The notes beneath the pieces were generated by a model. It did no database searches and had not been told where the DNA came from. It saw only the letters and a list, made by a program, of their open reading frames with translations. From positions 2,696-10,702 of the forward strand of contig DINC01000276.1 of the NCBI GenBank assembly GCA_002425885.1: a DNA stretch of 8,007 nucleotides, given 5' to 3'. Made by a program: the position numbers and the translations under genes. Shown here in pieces: positions 1 to 5,697 of the stretch (position 1 is its first letter; every line of letters starts with the position of its first letter). This stretch comes from Spirochaetia bacterium UBA5550 (GTDB lineage: Bacteria > Spirochaetota > UBA4802 > UBA5550).

Positions 1-962
1 TGGAACATTATAAACGGTTTTTTAACATTCATCAATTCCAGATTTCTTTTAAGAATATCCCCTCTCTCCCTGAAAAAATCAATAATATCATCATTTTCGG
101 AAAAAACAGAGATAATTGTTCCATTTTTATCCCCCTTCACAGACGCATACACCCTCCCGATAGCTGAAAACTCCATATCAAAAAAATATGCCCCCTCATA
201 AAGGATATACCTTAGCTTTGAAAAACCTTCACCATCAGGAACAGCCATATCCCCATATCCTCTATCCGGTCTATCATCTTCTATCAGAAAGCTTAAAATA
301 TCAGTAAAAGCCCCATCGTCCTCCGAAAGATTTCTGCATATATCGTCAATTTTCTCTTCAATATTCTCCTCTCTCATTCTCCGCAGGTTTCCGGCTCCTC
401 TTTCAGCGAACATATAATATGCGGCAAGGGCTGCAGCTCCCCCTTTTCCGGAAAAAATCATGGAAAGATCTGCAAGGGTGCTGTAGCTTATCCCCTTTTT
501 CAGCAGATAATTGAAAAGTTCAGCCTGTGTTTTCCCCTCTTTCCCCTCTCTTTTAATCCCTGCAAGAAAAAGATTCAGGGTGAACAGATCAACTTTTCCG
601 GTTCCGAGAAATTTCATGAGGTTATGCGGAGAGATATCATCAAAAGCGGATTCAGGAAGAACTGAAATAGATAGAAGGAGTTTAATGAACTCATCTGAAA
701 CAGGTTTACCTGCAATAGTGAAAGCAATCCTTTCCGGGGTCTTCTCACTCAGTATAAGCTCAACACTCCCTCCGGAGGGGACCCCTGCTGTAAAATCAGC
801 TGTGATTTTTTTCCCTCTGAATTCAAGGAGAGCTGTATTGCCCCCGCTCTGTATAATCTTCGCAGTAATCCTGTCACCGGGGCGGAGGTCGCTGAAAAGA
901 GCAGAGTTCCCGCCCCCCTGTCTCACAGAAATTGCCTGAAGATGCTGATCGCTAATCTTCAT
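1..962 (-). CDS. FliK-like protein (flagellar hook-length control type), 3' end cut by window edge
   Basis: The frame is open from an ATG at 962 to the left edge, giving 320 visible residues and no stop. Residues ~26-85 look like a small beta-rich domain (RPGDRITAKI, LLEFRGKK). Residues ~90-230 are mainly helical and charged. From ~248 the pattern resembles the C-terminal Flg_hook domain of FliK: a hydrophobic strand with FFDMEFSAIGRVYASV in the place of the usual 'L.P..LG.V.V', then GTIISVF, then a helix with RERGDILKRNLELM. In FliK this domain contacts FlhB and switches the flagellar export gate from hook to filament substrates; that role is inferred here. The N-terminus lacks the long Pro/Gln-rich ruler of classical FliK, so it may be a divergent paralogue. 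The start overlaps the rnhB stop by 11 bases and has AGGGG at 973-977, 10 bases upstream, so the two genes are co-transcribed and probably translationally coupled. The gene is certain; the family is moderate. Confidence 0.6.
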   Translation of the reverse strand, partial: MKISDQHLQAISVRQGGGNSALFSDLRPGDRITAKIIQSGGNTALLEFRGKKITADFTAGVPSGGSVELILSEKTPERIAFTIAGKPVSDEFIKLLLSISVLPESAFDDISPHNLMKFLGTGKVDLFTLNLFLAGIKREGKEGKTQAELFNYLLKKGISYSTLADLSMIFSGKGGAAALAAYYMFAERGAGNLRRMREENIEEKIDDICRNLSEDDGAFTDILSFLIEDDRPDRGYGDMAVPDGEGFSKLRYILYEGAYFFDMEFSAIGRVYASVKGDKNGTIISVFSENDDIIDFFRERGDILKRNLELMNVKKPFIMF

Positions 963-1635
963 TAAAGAGTATCCCCTGCGCCTCGATCATGCTTCTCACG
1001 GGATCATAGCTTTTTCTGTGCACCCTGGAAAAGCCGGTTTTTTCTATTGATTCGAGATGAGAAGCTGTTCCGTAACCCTTGTTACAGTTGAATCCGTATC
1101 CGGGGCACTTAACATCGATCTTATCCATAATCGCATCACGTCTGACCTTTGCAAGGATCGACGCGGAAGCAATGGACAGAGATCTGCTGTCACCCTTTAT
1201 TACTGATACTGATGGAATGTTAAAGCTGAATTTATAATTTCCATCGATGATGAGAACATCAGGTTTAACAGGGGATTTTTCGAGCAGCCTTTTTATACCA
1301 AGTTCTGTTGCCCGGTTTATATTTATTTCATCAATGATTGTGTGAGGCACAAGAACTGATATTGCTGTGAGTGCATATTTTTCTATATCAGCAAGGGCTC
1401 TGACCCTTTTTTTGTGGGTTATCTGCTTGGAATCATTTATTGTGCAGGAGATCTCCTCCGGGGTACAGCTGTAAATTTCATGGGAGTATATAACAAGGCC
1501 GATACCCAGGGGCCCGGCAAGAGCCCCCCTCCCGGCCTCGTCAATACCTGCTATACACCTGTATCCTTCCCTGAAAAGCGCTTCTTCAATTGAAAAATCC
1601 GGGCGGCTCTTTTCAGCATTAAAAAGGGGGGACAT
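952..1635 (-). CDS. rnhB: Ribonuclease HII
   Basis: RNase HII cuts the RNA strand of RNA-DNA hybrids and starts removal of single ribonucleotides misincorporated into DNA; it acts in the cytoplasm. The 227-residue protein carries all family signatures: GIDEAGRG (catalytic D32 and E33), NDSK at 67-70, IIDG (D131) and KGDS (D149), followed by SIASASILAKVRRD. The GYGTASH stretch holds the tyrosine (~188) that reads the ribo-deoxyribo junction. Length is normal for the family. I chose the ATG at 1635 because AGGGGG at 1644-1649 lies 8 bases upstream; a GTG at 1644 would add three residues but sits on top of that site. It follows rplS after 89 bases, as in many bacterial rpsP-rplS clusters, and overlaps the FliK-like gene by 11 bases. 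A weak promoter and a hairpin lie in the gap before it, so it may be partly uncoupled from rplS. Confidence 0.97.
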   Translation of the reverse strand: MSPLFNAEKSRPDFSIEEALFREGYRCIAGIDEAGRGALAGPLGIGLVIYSHEIYSCTPEEISCTINDSKQITHKKRVRALADIEKYALTAISVLVPHTIIDEININRATELGIKRLLEKSPVKPDVLIIDGNYKFSFNIPSVSVIKGDSRSLSIASASILAKVRRDAIMDKIDVKCPGYGFNCNKGYGTASHLESIEKTGFSRVHRKSYDPVRSMIEAQGILFNED

Positions 1636-1643
1636 CTCTGCCA

Positions 1644-1649
1644 CCCCCT
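1644..1649 (-). promoter_or_regulatory. Ribosome-binding site deciding the rnhB start
   Basis: AGGGGG on the minus strand, 8 bases before the ATG at 1635. The alternative GTG at 1644-1642 overlaps the site, so it could not be used with it. Confidence 0.7.
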
Positions 1650-1663
1650 GTTAATTTCATGAG

Positions 1664-1692
1664 TAAACGGCCGGATTGAACCGTGCCGTTTA
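1664..1692. other. Stem-loop in the rplS-rnhB gap
   Basis: The arms TAAACGGC (1664-1671) and GCCGTTTA (1685-1692) pair perfectly. CGG (1672-1674) and CCG (1681-1683) extend the stem to 11 pairs with one bulged base (1684) and a six-base loop. Read on the minus strand, the direction of all nearby genes, it is not followed by a T-tract, so a simple intrinsic terminator is unlikely. Read on the plus strand it is followed by TTTATTTT and would look like a terminator, yet no plus-strand gene precedes it. It could be an mRNA processing or stability element between rplS and rnhB, or a block to antisense transcription. The structure is seen; the role is inference. Confidence 0.5.
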
Positions 1693-1716
1693 TTTTCTGA
1701 ATGTCTACTCTGTCAA
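1689..1716 (-). promoter_or_regulatory. Possible weak promoter for rnhB and the FliK-like gene
   Basis: A perfect TTGACA (1716-1711) lies just after the rplS stop. With a 16-base spacer the -10 box is AATAAA (1694-1689), 4 of 6 matches to TATAAT. The -10 overlaps the hairpin arm at 1685-1692. It would give rnhB and the FliK-like gene their own transcript, but the poor -10 makes this tentative. Confidence 0.3.
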
Positions 1717-1724
1717 AAGCCTTA

Positions 1725-2105
1725 CTATTCAGCTTTAGGAGCTTCATTTTTAGCTGTTCTGAAAATTCTTTCTCTCAGTTTCGCTGATTTGCCCTTTCTC
1801 TCCCTGAGGAAGTAAAGTTTTGCTCTTCTGACTTTACCTTTTCTTACTGTTTCAATTTTTGCTATTCTTGTTGAATAGAAGGGGAACACCCTTTCAACTC
1901 CAACTTCAAATGATATTTTTCTTACAGTAAAGGTTTTGCTCAGGCCCTTATTATCAATAGCAATAACAACTCCTTCGTAAACCTGAATCCTTTCCTTGTT
2001 TCCTTCAACAATTTTGTAGTGAACACGGACAGTATCTCCGATTTCAAAAGTCATTTCCCTTTCAACAGGTTTGATATCCTTCTCGATTGCCTGCATTATA
2101 TCCAT
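1725..2105 (-). CDS. rplS: 50S ribosomal protein L19
   Basis: L19 is a component of the large ribosomal subunit that lies at the interface with the 30S subunit. The 126-residue product matches the family along its length: an N-terminal helix ([12 protein letters not shown]), [43 protein letters not shown] and the basic [16 protein letters not shown] segment. It is about ten residues longer than E. coli L19 because of a charged, Ala/Lys-rich tail ([11 protein letters not shown]). I chose the ATG at 2105 because AGGGGAG lies 8 bases upstream and because family members begin close to this helix; a GTG at 2114 would add three residues but overlaps the trmD stop and the ribosome-binding site. The gene begins 5 bases after trmD ends and finishes with a tandem TAG TAA stop. 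It belongs to the rpsP-led operon. Confidence 0.97.
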   Translation of the reverse strand: MDIMQAIEKDIKPVEREMTFEIGDTVRVHYKIVEGNKERIQVYEGVVIAIDNKGLSKTFTVRKISFEVGVERVFPFYSTRIAKIETVRKGKVRRAKLYFLRERKGKSAKLRERIFRTAKNEAPKAE

Positions 2106-2110
2106 TTCGG

Positions 2111-2809
2111 TCACTCCCCTAATATTATTCTCTTCAGATAATTTTTATAAAGATCAGGCCTTACAGACCTGGTTTTTTCAATTCTCTTCTCATGCCGCCA
2201 TCCGGCTATTTTTGCGTGATCCCCGGAAATGAGAACGTCCGGTACATTCATCCCGCGGAATTCAGCGGGCCTTGTGTACTGAGGATACTCCAGCAGATCA
2301 GATTCAAAGCTCTCCTCAACAAGCGACTCGCTGTTTGACATAAAGCCCGGGATATTCCTTGCAACAGCATCAACTATTATAAGAGCGGCAAACTCCCCGC
2401 CCGACAGGACATAGTCCCCTGTTGAAACCTCGTGATCAACAAAAGTATCAATTACCCTCTGGTCGATCCCCTCGTAATGTCCGCAGATTACTGAAACTGA
2501 TTCCACCCTGCTGAGCTCCTTCACAAACTCCTGTGTCAGAGGCCGCCCTGATGGAGAAGTGTAAAGCATCTTTGATCCCCCGGCTTCATTGGACTCAATG
2601 GCCCTGAAGAGCGGCTCCGGCATTATAACCATACCTGAACCACCGCCGTAGGGATAATCGTCACATCTCCTGAACCTGTCTTCCGAATAATCCCTTATGT
2701 CAATAATCCGTATATCAATAATTCCGGATTCAACCGCCTTCCCCAGAAGACCCGATTTAAAGGGTGATTCAAAAAAATCGGGGAAAAGCGTATAAATCTT
2801 AAAAATCAA
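2111..2809 (-). CDS. trmD: tRNA (guanine-N1-)-methyltransferase
   Basis: TrmD transfers a methyl group from S-adenosylmethionine to N1 of G37 next to the anticodon, preventing +1 frameshifting. It belongs to the SPOUT family and works as a homodimer with a trefoil knot. In the 232-residue form the sequence shows the N-terminal [18 protein letters not shown] (~54-60), the knot loops GHYEGID (110-116) and [11 protein letters not shown] (129-139), AVAR (R151, equal to R154 of the Haemophilus enzyme) and YPQYTRP. The position of the catalytic Asp169 of Haemophilus TrmD is Glu166 here (VEESF instead of EEDSF), read directly from a GAG codon. I chose the TTG at 2809, with GAGGG 5 bases upstream; this matches the usual N-terminus. 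A TTG at 2821 is in frame but has no ribosome-binding site. The gene overlaps rimM by 11 bases and ends 5 bases before rplS. Confidence 0.96.
   Translation of the reverse strand: MIFKIYTLFPDFFESPFKSGLLGKAVESGIIDIRIIDIRDYSEDRFRRCDDYPYGGGSGMVIMPEPLFRAIESNEAGGSKMLYTSPSGRPLTQEFVKELSRVESVSVICGHYEGIDQRVIDTFVDHEVSTGDYVLSGGEFAALIIVDAVARNIPGFMSNSESLVEESFESDLLEYPQYTRPAEFRGMNVPDVLISGDHAKIAGWRHEKRIEKTRSVRPDLYKNYLKRIILGE
2114..2120 (-). promoter_or_regulatory. Ribosome-binding site deciding the rplS start
   Basis: AGGGGAG on the minus strand, 8 bases before the ATG at 2105. It covers the last base of the trmD stop region and the alternative GTG, which argues against that GTG as a start. Its strength contrasts with the poor sites of rimM and trmD. 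Confidence 0.7.
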
Positions 2810-3332
2810 GCAAACCCTCAACAGGGGTTATCTCGATTATCCTATCTTTAATTCTTTCAGTATTCACCATGCTTTCAACAAAGGGGATCATAACACTTTT
2901 CCCTTTCTGATCTTCTATTAACAGAATTTCACCGGAGCCGGCTTCCATTATATCCTTCACAGTGCCGAAATCAGAGCCTTTGTATAAAACCCCGCATCCG
3001 ATTATATCGTAATAAAAGAAAGCATCATCTTCAAGTTCGTTACGGAACTTCTCAGCGGAAGCACCGTCTATAAAAATATCAATCCCTTTAAGAAGGTCTG
3101 CGCTGTTTCTGTCTTCAATACCTTCAAGCTTGAGAAAGCACATTTTATCCTTATGGGGCCTGAACTCGCTTACAGTAAACTTTTTATATCCTTCATTCAG
3201 CTTCAGGTAAACAGTATTTCCCGGATTGAATCTCTCCGGGATTGCGGTAACAAGATAAATTTTAAGGCCGCCTTTAAGGCTGTGCGAGCCCGCGATTCTG
3301 GCTACCCTGATATATTCATTTTCGGGAATCAA
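2799..3332 (-). CDS. rimM: Ribosome maturation factor RimM
   Basis: RimM helps assemble the head of the 30S subunit and process 16S rRNA, binding ribosomal protein S19. The 177-residue product has the expected two parts. The N-terminal beta-barrel (~6-90) starts IRVARIAGSHSLKGGLKI, matching the family's 'G.I...hGlkGe.kv' signature. The C-terminal PRC-barrel (~102-175) contains DDAFFYYDIIGC, GTVKDIMEAGSGEILLIE and MIPFVESMV. The start is a TTG whose last two bases lie within the khpA TGA stop (TTGA, 4-base overlap), and the only upstream purine match is a weak GGA. Initiation is therefore probably poor and dependent on translation of khpA. The gene is followed by trmD with an 11-base overlap, the usual order in this cluster. 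Confidence 0.95.
   Translation of the reverse strand: MIPENEYIRVARIAGSHSLKGGLKIYLVTAIPERFNPGNTVYLKLNEGYKKFTVSEFRPHKDKMCFLKLEGIEDRNSADLLKGIDIFIDGASAEKFRNELEDDAFFYYDIIGCGVLYKGSDFGTVKDIMEAGSGEILLIEDQKGKSVMIPFVESMVNTERIKDRIIEITPVEGLLDF
2815..2819 (-). promoter_or_regulatory. Ribosome-binding site deciding the trmD start
   Basis: GAGGG on the minus strand, inside the end of rimM and 5 bases before the TTG at 2809. No comparable site precedes the upstream in-frame TTG at 2821. Confidence 0.5.
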
Positions 3333-3565
3333 TCAAGTATTTCCAGTACAACTCTCTTTCCGGTTTTTGTAGCAGAGGCATTAATGATAGTTCTGATTGC
3401 CCTGGCAATTCTTCCATGTTTACCGATTACCTTTCCGATATCCTCTTTGGTTACCTTCAGTTCAAGTATTGTGGATTTTTCACCCTCAATCTCTCTTATT
3501 TCCACCTGTTCAGGATGATCAACCAGAGACTTTACCATATACGCAACTAGCTCACTGTAGTTCAT
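3329..3565 (-). CDS. khpA: KH-domain RNA-binding protein KhpA
   Basis: This 78-residue protein is a single KH domain of the KhpA (YlqC, UPF0109) family. It has the hallmark GxxG loop as GKHG (48-51) in the context IGKVIGKHGRIARAIRTII, followed by the typical C-terminal strand KRVVLEIL. In Firmicutes KhpA pairs with KhpB (Jag/EloR) and binds many RNAs, with effects on cell elongation and division; here only RNA binding is safe to infer. Length is normal. The ATG has AGGGGG 5 bases upstream, a strong site. The gene sits 17 bases after rpsP and its TGA stop overlaps the TTG of rimM, so it probably controls how many ribosomes reach rimM. The rpsP-khpA-rimM-trmD order is widely conserved in bacteria. 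Confidence 0.95.
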   Translation of the reverse strand: MNYSELVAYMVKSLVDHPEQVEIREIEGEKSTILELKVTKEDIGKVIGKHGRIARAIRTIINASATKTGKRVVLEILD

Positions 3566-3582
3566 TACCGCCCCCTGAAAAA

Positions 3583-3846
3583 TTATTTGCCGCTTGTATG
3601 CTTCTGCCAGATCCCTTCTTTTTTAAGCAGCTCCCTGATTGTATCTGTAGGCTGTGCACCCTGTTTCAGCCATTTAAGAACTTTCTCTTCATCAACATCA
3701 AACTGTTTTCCATTAATGATAGGCTGGTATTTCCCAAGATACTCCACCACATCGCCATCTCTCTTGGTTCTGCTGTCCATTGCCGCTACCCTGTAAAAGG
3801 GTTTCTTCTTCGTTCCGAATCTCTGTAATCGTATCTTTACCGACAC
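3583..3846 (-). CDS. rpsP: 30S ribosomal protein S16
   Basis: S16 is a small-subunit protein needed for 30S assembly. The 87-residue product matches the family from the first residue (MSVKIRLQRFG) through KKPFYRVAAMDSR, the GDVVEYLGKYQP segment and WLKQGAQPTDTIRELLKKEGI. The start is GTG, with a strong GGAGGT 5 bases upstream (3852-3857). It is the first gene of the translation cluster, with its own near-consensus promoter 30-57 bases upstream. In many bacteria ffh lies directly upstream of rpsP; here that place is taken by rpe. Confidence 0.98.
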   Translation of the reverse strand: MSVKIRLQRFGTKKKPFYRVAAMDSRTKRDGDVVEYLGKYQPIINGKQFDVDEEKVLKWLKQGAQPTDTIRELLKKEGIWQKHTSGK

Positions 3847-3874
3847 TTTCCACCTCCGTATTGTTAGGGAGTAA

Positions 3875-3903
3875 ATTATTTTTATCCCTTATTTTTTTGT
3901 CAA
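3875..3903 (-). promoter_or_regulatory. Sigma70-type promoter of the rpsP operon
   Basis: On the minus strand TTGACA (3903-3898, 6 of 6) is followed by a 17-base AT-rich spacer and AATAAT (3880-3875, 5 of 6). Transcription would start near 3868-3870, leaving a leader of about 22-25 bases with the GGAGGT site. The -35 box begins two bases after the rpe stop. This is the best promoter in the window, as expected for ribosomal protein genes. The leader is too short to hold a classical ribosomal-protein autoregulatory structure. Confidence 0.8.
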
Positions 3904-3905
3904 CA

Positions 3906-4580
3906 TTAATTCCCGCGAGCTGCCTTTTTTAGAGCTGCCACGTTTCCATTTACATCTCCGCCCCTGAATGCAGAGCTCCCTGCAACAAGTATATCGGCAC
4001 CCGCAGAAGTAATCCGTCCGATATTCTCAGTATTAACTCCGCCGTCAACCTGAATAAGTATTTTCCCGCCGAAATTGCTGTCAATCTGCTTTCGCAGCTT
4101 CTCAATCCTCGGAATTGCTGTTTCCATGAATGACTGCCCGTAAAAACCGGGGTCAACCGACATAATCAGCACAAGGTCACAGTACGGCAGAAGATCATAA
4201 ACAGATTCAACAGGTGTTGCAGGATTTATTGTTATCCCCGCCTTTATCCCCTTTTCTCTTATGAGAGAGAGGCACCTTGCCGGGAACCTTGTGCTTTCAT
4301 AATGAATTACTATGCACCATGGATTAAGACTTATATAACTATCAAGCGAGAGTTCAGGTTTTTCAATCATCAGATGCACATCAAGGGGTATGCCGGTATG
4401 CTTCCCGAGGCTTCCGATAAAACCGGGTCCGAATGTAAGATTGGGTACAAAATTCCCGTCCATTACATCCATGTGAAGCAGATCAACCACTGCCGGGTCA
4501 AACTTCTCCACGTCTCTCCCCATTGTGCTCAGATCCCCCGCGATAATTGAGGGAGATATCATTACGTTTTTAGAACTCAT
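3906..4580 (-). CDS. rpe: Ribulose-phosphate 3-epimerase
   Basis: Rpe interconverts ribulose 5-phosphate and xylulose 5-phosphate in the pentose phosphate pathway; it is a cytoplasmic metal-dependent TIM barrel. The 224-residue product has normal length and all signatures: ISPSIIAGD (~8-16), LLHMDVMDGNFVPN with metal ligands H36 and D38, DVHLMIEKP with H69, MSVDPGFYGQSF (~140-151), the catalytic/metal residue D179 in QVDGGVN, and the phosphate-binding VAGSSAFRG near the end. The ATG overlaps the end of the PASTA gene by 11 bases and has no clear ribosome-binding site, so translation is probably coupled. The PASTA-protein/rpe pairing occurs in several Gram-negative lineages and need not mean a shared function. 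Confidence 0.97.
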   Translation of the reverse strand: MSSKNVMISPSIIAGDLSTMGRDVEKFDPAVVDLLHMDVMDGNFVPNLTFGPGFIGSLGKHTGIPLDVHLMIEKPELSLDSYISLNPWCIVIHYESTRFPARCLSLIREKGIKAGITINPATPVESVYDLLPYCDLVLIMSVDPGFYGQSFMETAIPRIEKLRKQIDSNFGGKILIQVDGGVNTENIGRITSAGADILVAGSSAFRGGDVNGNVAALKKAARGN

Positions 4581-5595
4581 CTACCCGAATACTCATTACC
4601 CTTATGTTTTTCTTGTCTCTGTCTATATATATCTTAGAATTACCCACCCTGCTGAAAACAAATCTGATCTTCTCACCGGGTGCGGCGTTTGCCGAATATC
4701 TTATTCTCTTTGAATGATTATCCTCAATTACAGCCTCATAAAGTCCCTTTTCACTGTCAGAGGGGATTGTGTACTCAATAAACTCATACGCAGAATAAGG
4801 ATGTTCTGTGAGCTGGTAATAATTAACAGCCAGAGTCACGGTGTCACCCTCCTTCAGAGGCGTACCAGCGGCAATGCTCTGCGACTCAATAAGTCCGCTC
4901 CTGTTCATATCACCGGTTTTAACAATCTCCTGCTTTATGGTTAACCCCTGCGCCATGAGTAAATCAAAGCAGAGATCCACGGACTGCCCCTTTACATCCG
5001 GCATCTTTTTATCAACTCCTGCTGAACCGCTGGATACAAGGAGGTTAACTTTTATATCAGGGCTGATTTTTGTCCCGGCTTTGGGGAACTGATCAATCAC
5101 AATATTTGCTGCAGTTTTTTCTGAAGGGATGTATGATATCATACCGGTAGCTATAGAAACAGACTTATCCTGATAATGCAGATTTTTAAGCTTATTGATA
5201 GCTATCGGAAGCTGAGAGCCTGTAAGATTAGGCACATCAATGAAGAACTTGCTCCTGCTTACAGCAAGTGTAAGTTTACTCCCTTCAAGTGCCACCTCAC
5301 CACCTTCAGGGTGCTGCCTTAATATAATTCCATCTTCAATATCATAAACATCTATAAACTTCAGTTCAGTTTTGAACCCTTTTCTTGTAAGTCCGTTGCT
5401 CACGTCCATATATCTTTTCCCTGTTACTTCAGGGACTTTTATCTCTGGTGAAGACTTGGTGAGAAAAATCAGCATCATGGTGGAAGCAAACAGGTAGACT
5501 GAAAATCCTGCGAAGAATATCAGAGCCAGCCTCTTTACAGGCTTAAAATAAGAAAATTCTATTTCTTCCTTTTTATTATCAGATTCAGTTGTCAT
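4570..5595 (-). CDS. Membrane-anchored PASTA-domain protein with three repeats, no kinase
   Basis: The 341-residue product has a short charged cytoplasmic N-terminus, one membrane helix (~22-46), three PASTA repeats (~52-113, ~119-189, ~196-258) and a C-terminal region of about 80 residues. Each repeat starts with the family pattern V/MP-[ED/NL]-xxG (VPEVTGK, VPNLTGS, MPDVKGQ), has a helix, and ends with an 'Q-x-P/A-x-x-G-x-x-x-x-x-G/D' turn and a strand (QHPEGGEVALEGSKLTLAV, QFPKAGTKISPDIKVNLLV, QSIAAGTPLKEGDTVTLAV). PASTA domains bind peptidoglycan fragments or beta-lactam-like ligands in Ser/Thr kinases and penicillin-binding proteins; here no kinase or transpeptidase domain is attached. 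The single helix with acidic N-terminal tail suggests the repeats face the periplasm. The C-terminal region (~263-341) is beta-rich and charged, and I cannot assign it. The ATG has only a weak AGAGAG upstream. It leads a two-gene unit with rpe. Confidence 0.88.
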   Translation of the reverse strand: MTTESDNKKEEIEFSYFKPVKRLALIFFAGFSVYLFASTMMLIFLTKSSPEIKVPEVTGKRYMDVSNGLTRKGFKTELKFIDVYDIEDGIILRQHPEGGEVALEGSKLTLAVSRSKFFIDVPNLTGSQLPIAINKLKNLHYQDKSVSIATGMISYIPSEKTAANIVIDQFPKAGTKISPDIKVNLLVSSGSAGVDKKMPDVKGQSVDLCFDLLMAQGLTIKQEIVKTGDMNRSGLIESQSIAAGTPLKEGDTVTLAVNYYQLTEHPYSAYEFIEYTIPSDSEKGLYEAVIEDNHSKRIRYSANAAPGEKIRFVFSRVGNSKIYIDRDKKNIRVMSIRVDEF

Positions 5596-5635
5596 ATTTT
5601 ACTCTCTTAAATTAAAGAAATAAGCTGAAAATTAC

Positions 5636-5668
5636 ATTGTAAACTCAATCTTCCCGCATTTTTGTCAA
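5636..5668 (-). promoter_or_regulatory. Possible promoter for the PASTA-rpe unit
   Basis: The 102-base gap after the TetR gene contains a perfect TTGACA (5668-5663) and a good TACAAT (5641-5636), but they are 21 bases apart, too far for a normal sigma70 promoter. Either one box is used with a poor partner or this is not a promoter. No terminator hairpin is visible after the TetR gene. Confidence 0.25.
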
Positions 5669-5697
5669 TAAAATAACATAAAATTAAGGGGATAGCA

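Noticed and set aside
511..939. 142-codon plus-strand open frame
   Set aside because: It lies wholly opposite the FliK-like gene, which has a ribosome-binding site, coupling to rnhB and domain resemblance; the plus-strand product is low-complexity Ser/Pro/Leu-rich with no recognisable family.
1664..1700. Hairpin plus TTTATTTT read as an intrinsic terminator on the plus strand
   Set aside because: There is no plus-strand gene upstream for it to terminate, and on the minus strand no T-tract follows the stem. I list it only as a stem-loop.
2810..2821. Longer trmD from a TTG at 2821
   Set aside because: It has no ribosome-binding site and adds residues not usual at the TrmD N-terminus; the TTG at 2809 has GAGGG 5 bases upstream.
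3397..3828. 143-codon plus-strand open frame opposite khpA and rpsP
   Set aside because: Both genes beneath it are certain by family match, and the plus-strand translation is Phe/Pro/Leu-rich shadow sequence without motifs.
5636..5668. Confident sigma70 promoter for the PASTA gene
   Set aside because: The two good boxes are 21 bases apart, outside the usual 16-19 range, so it is kept only as a low-confidence site.
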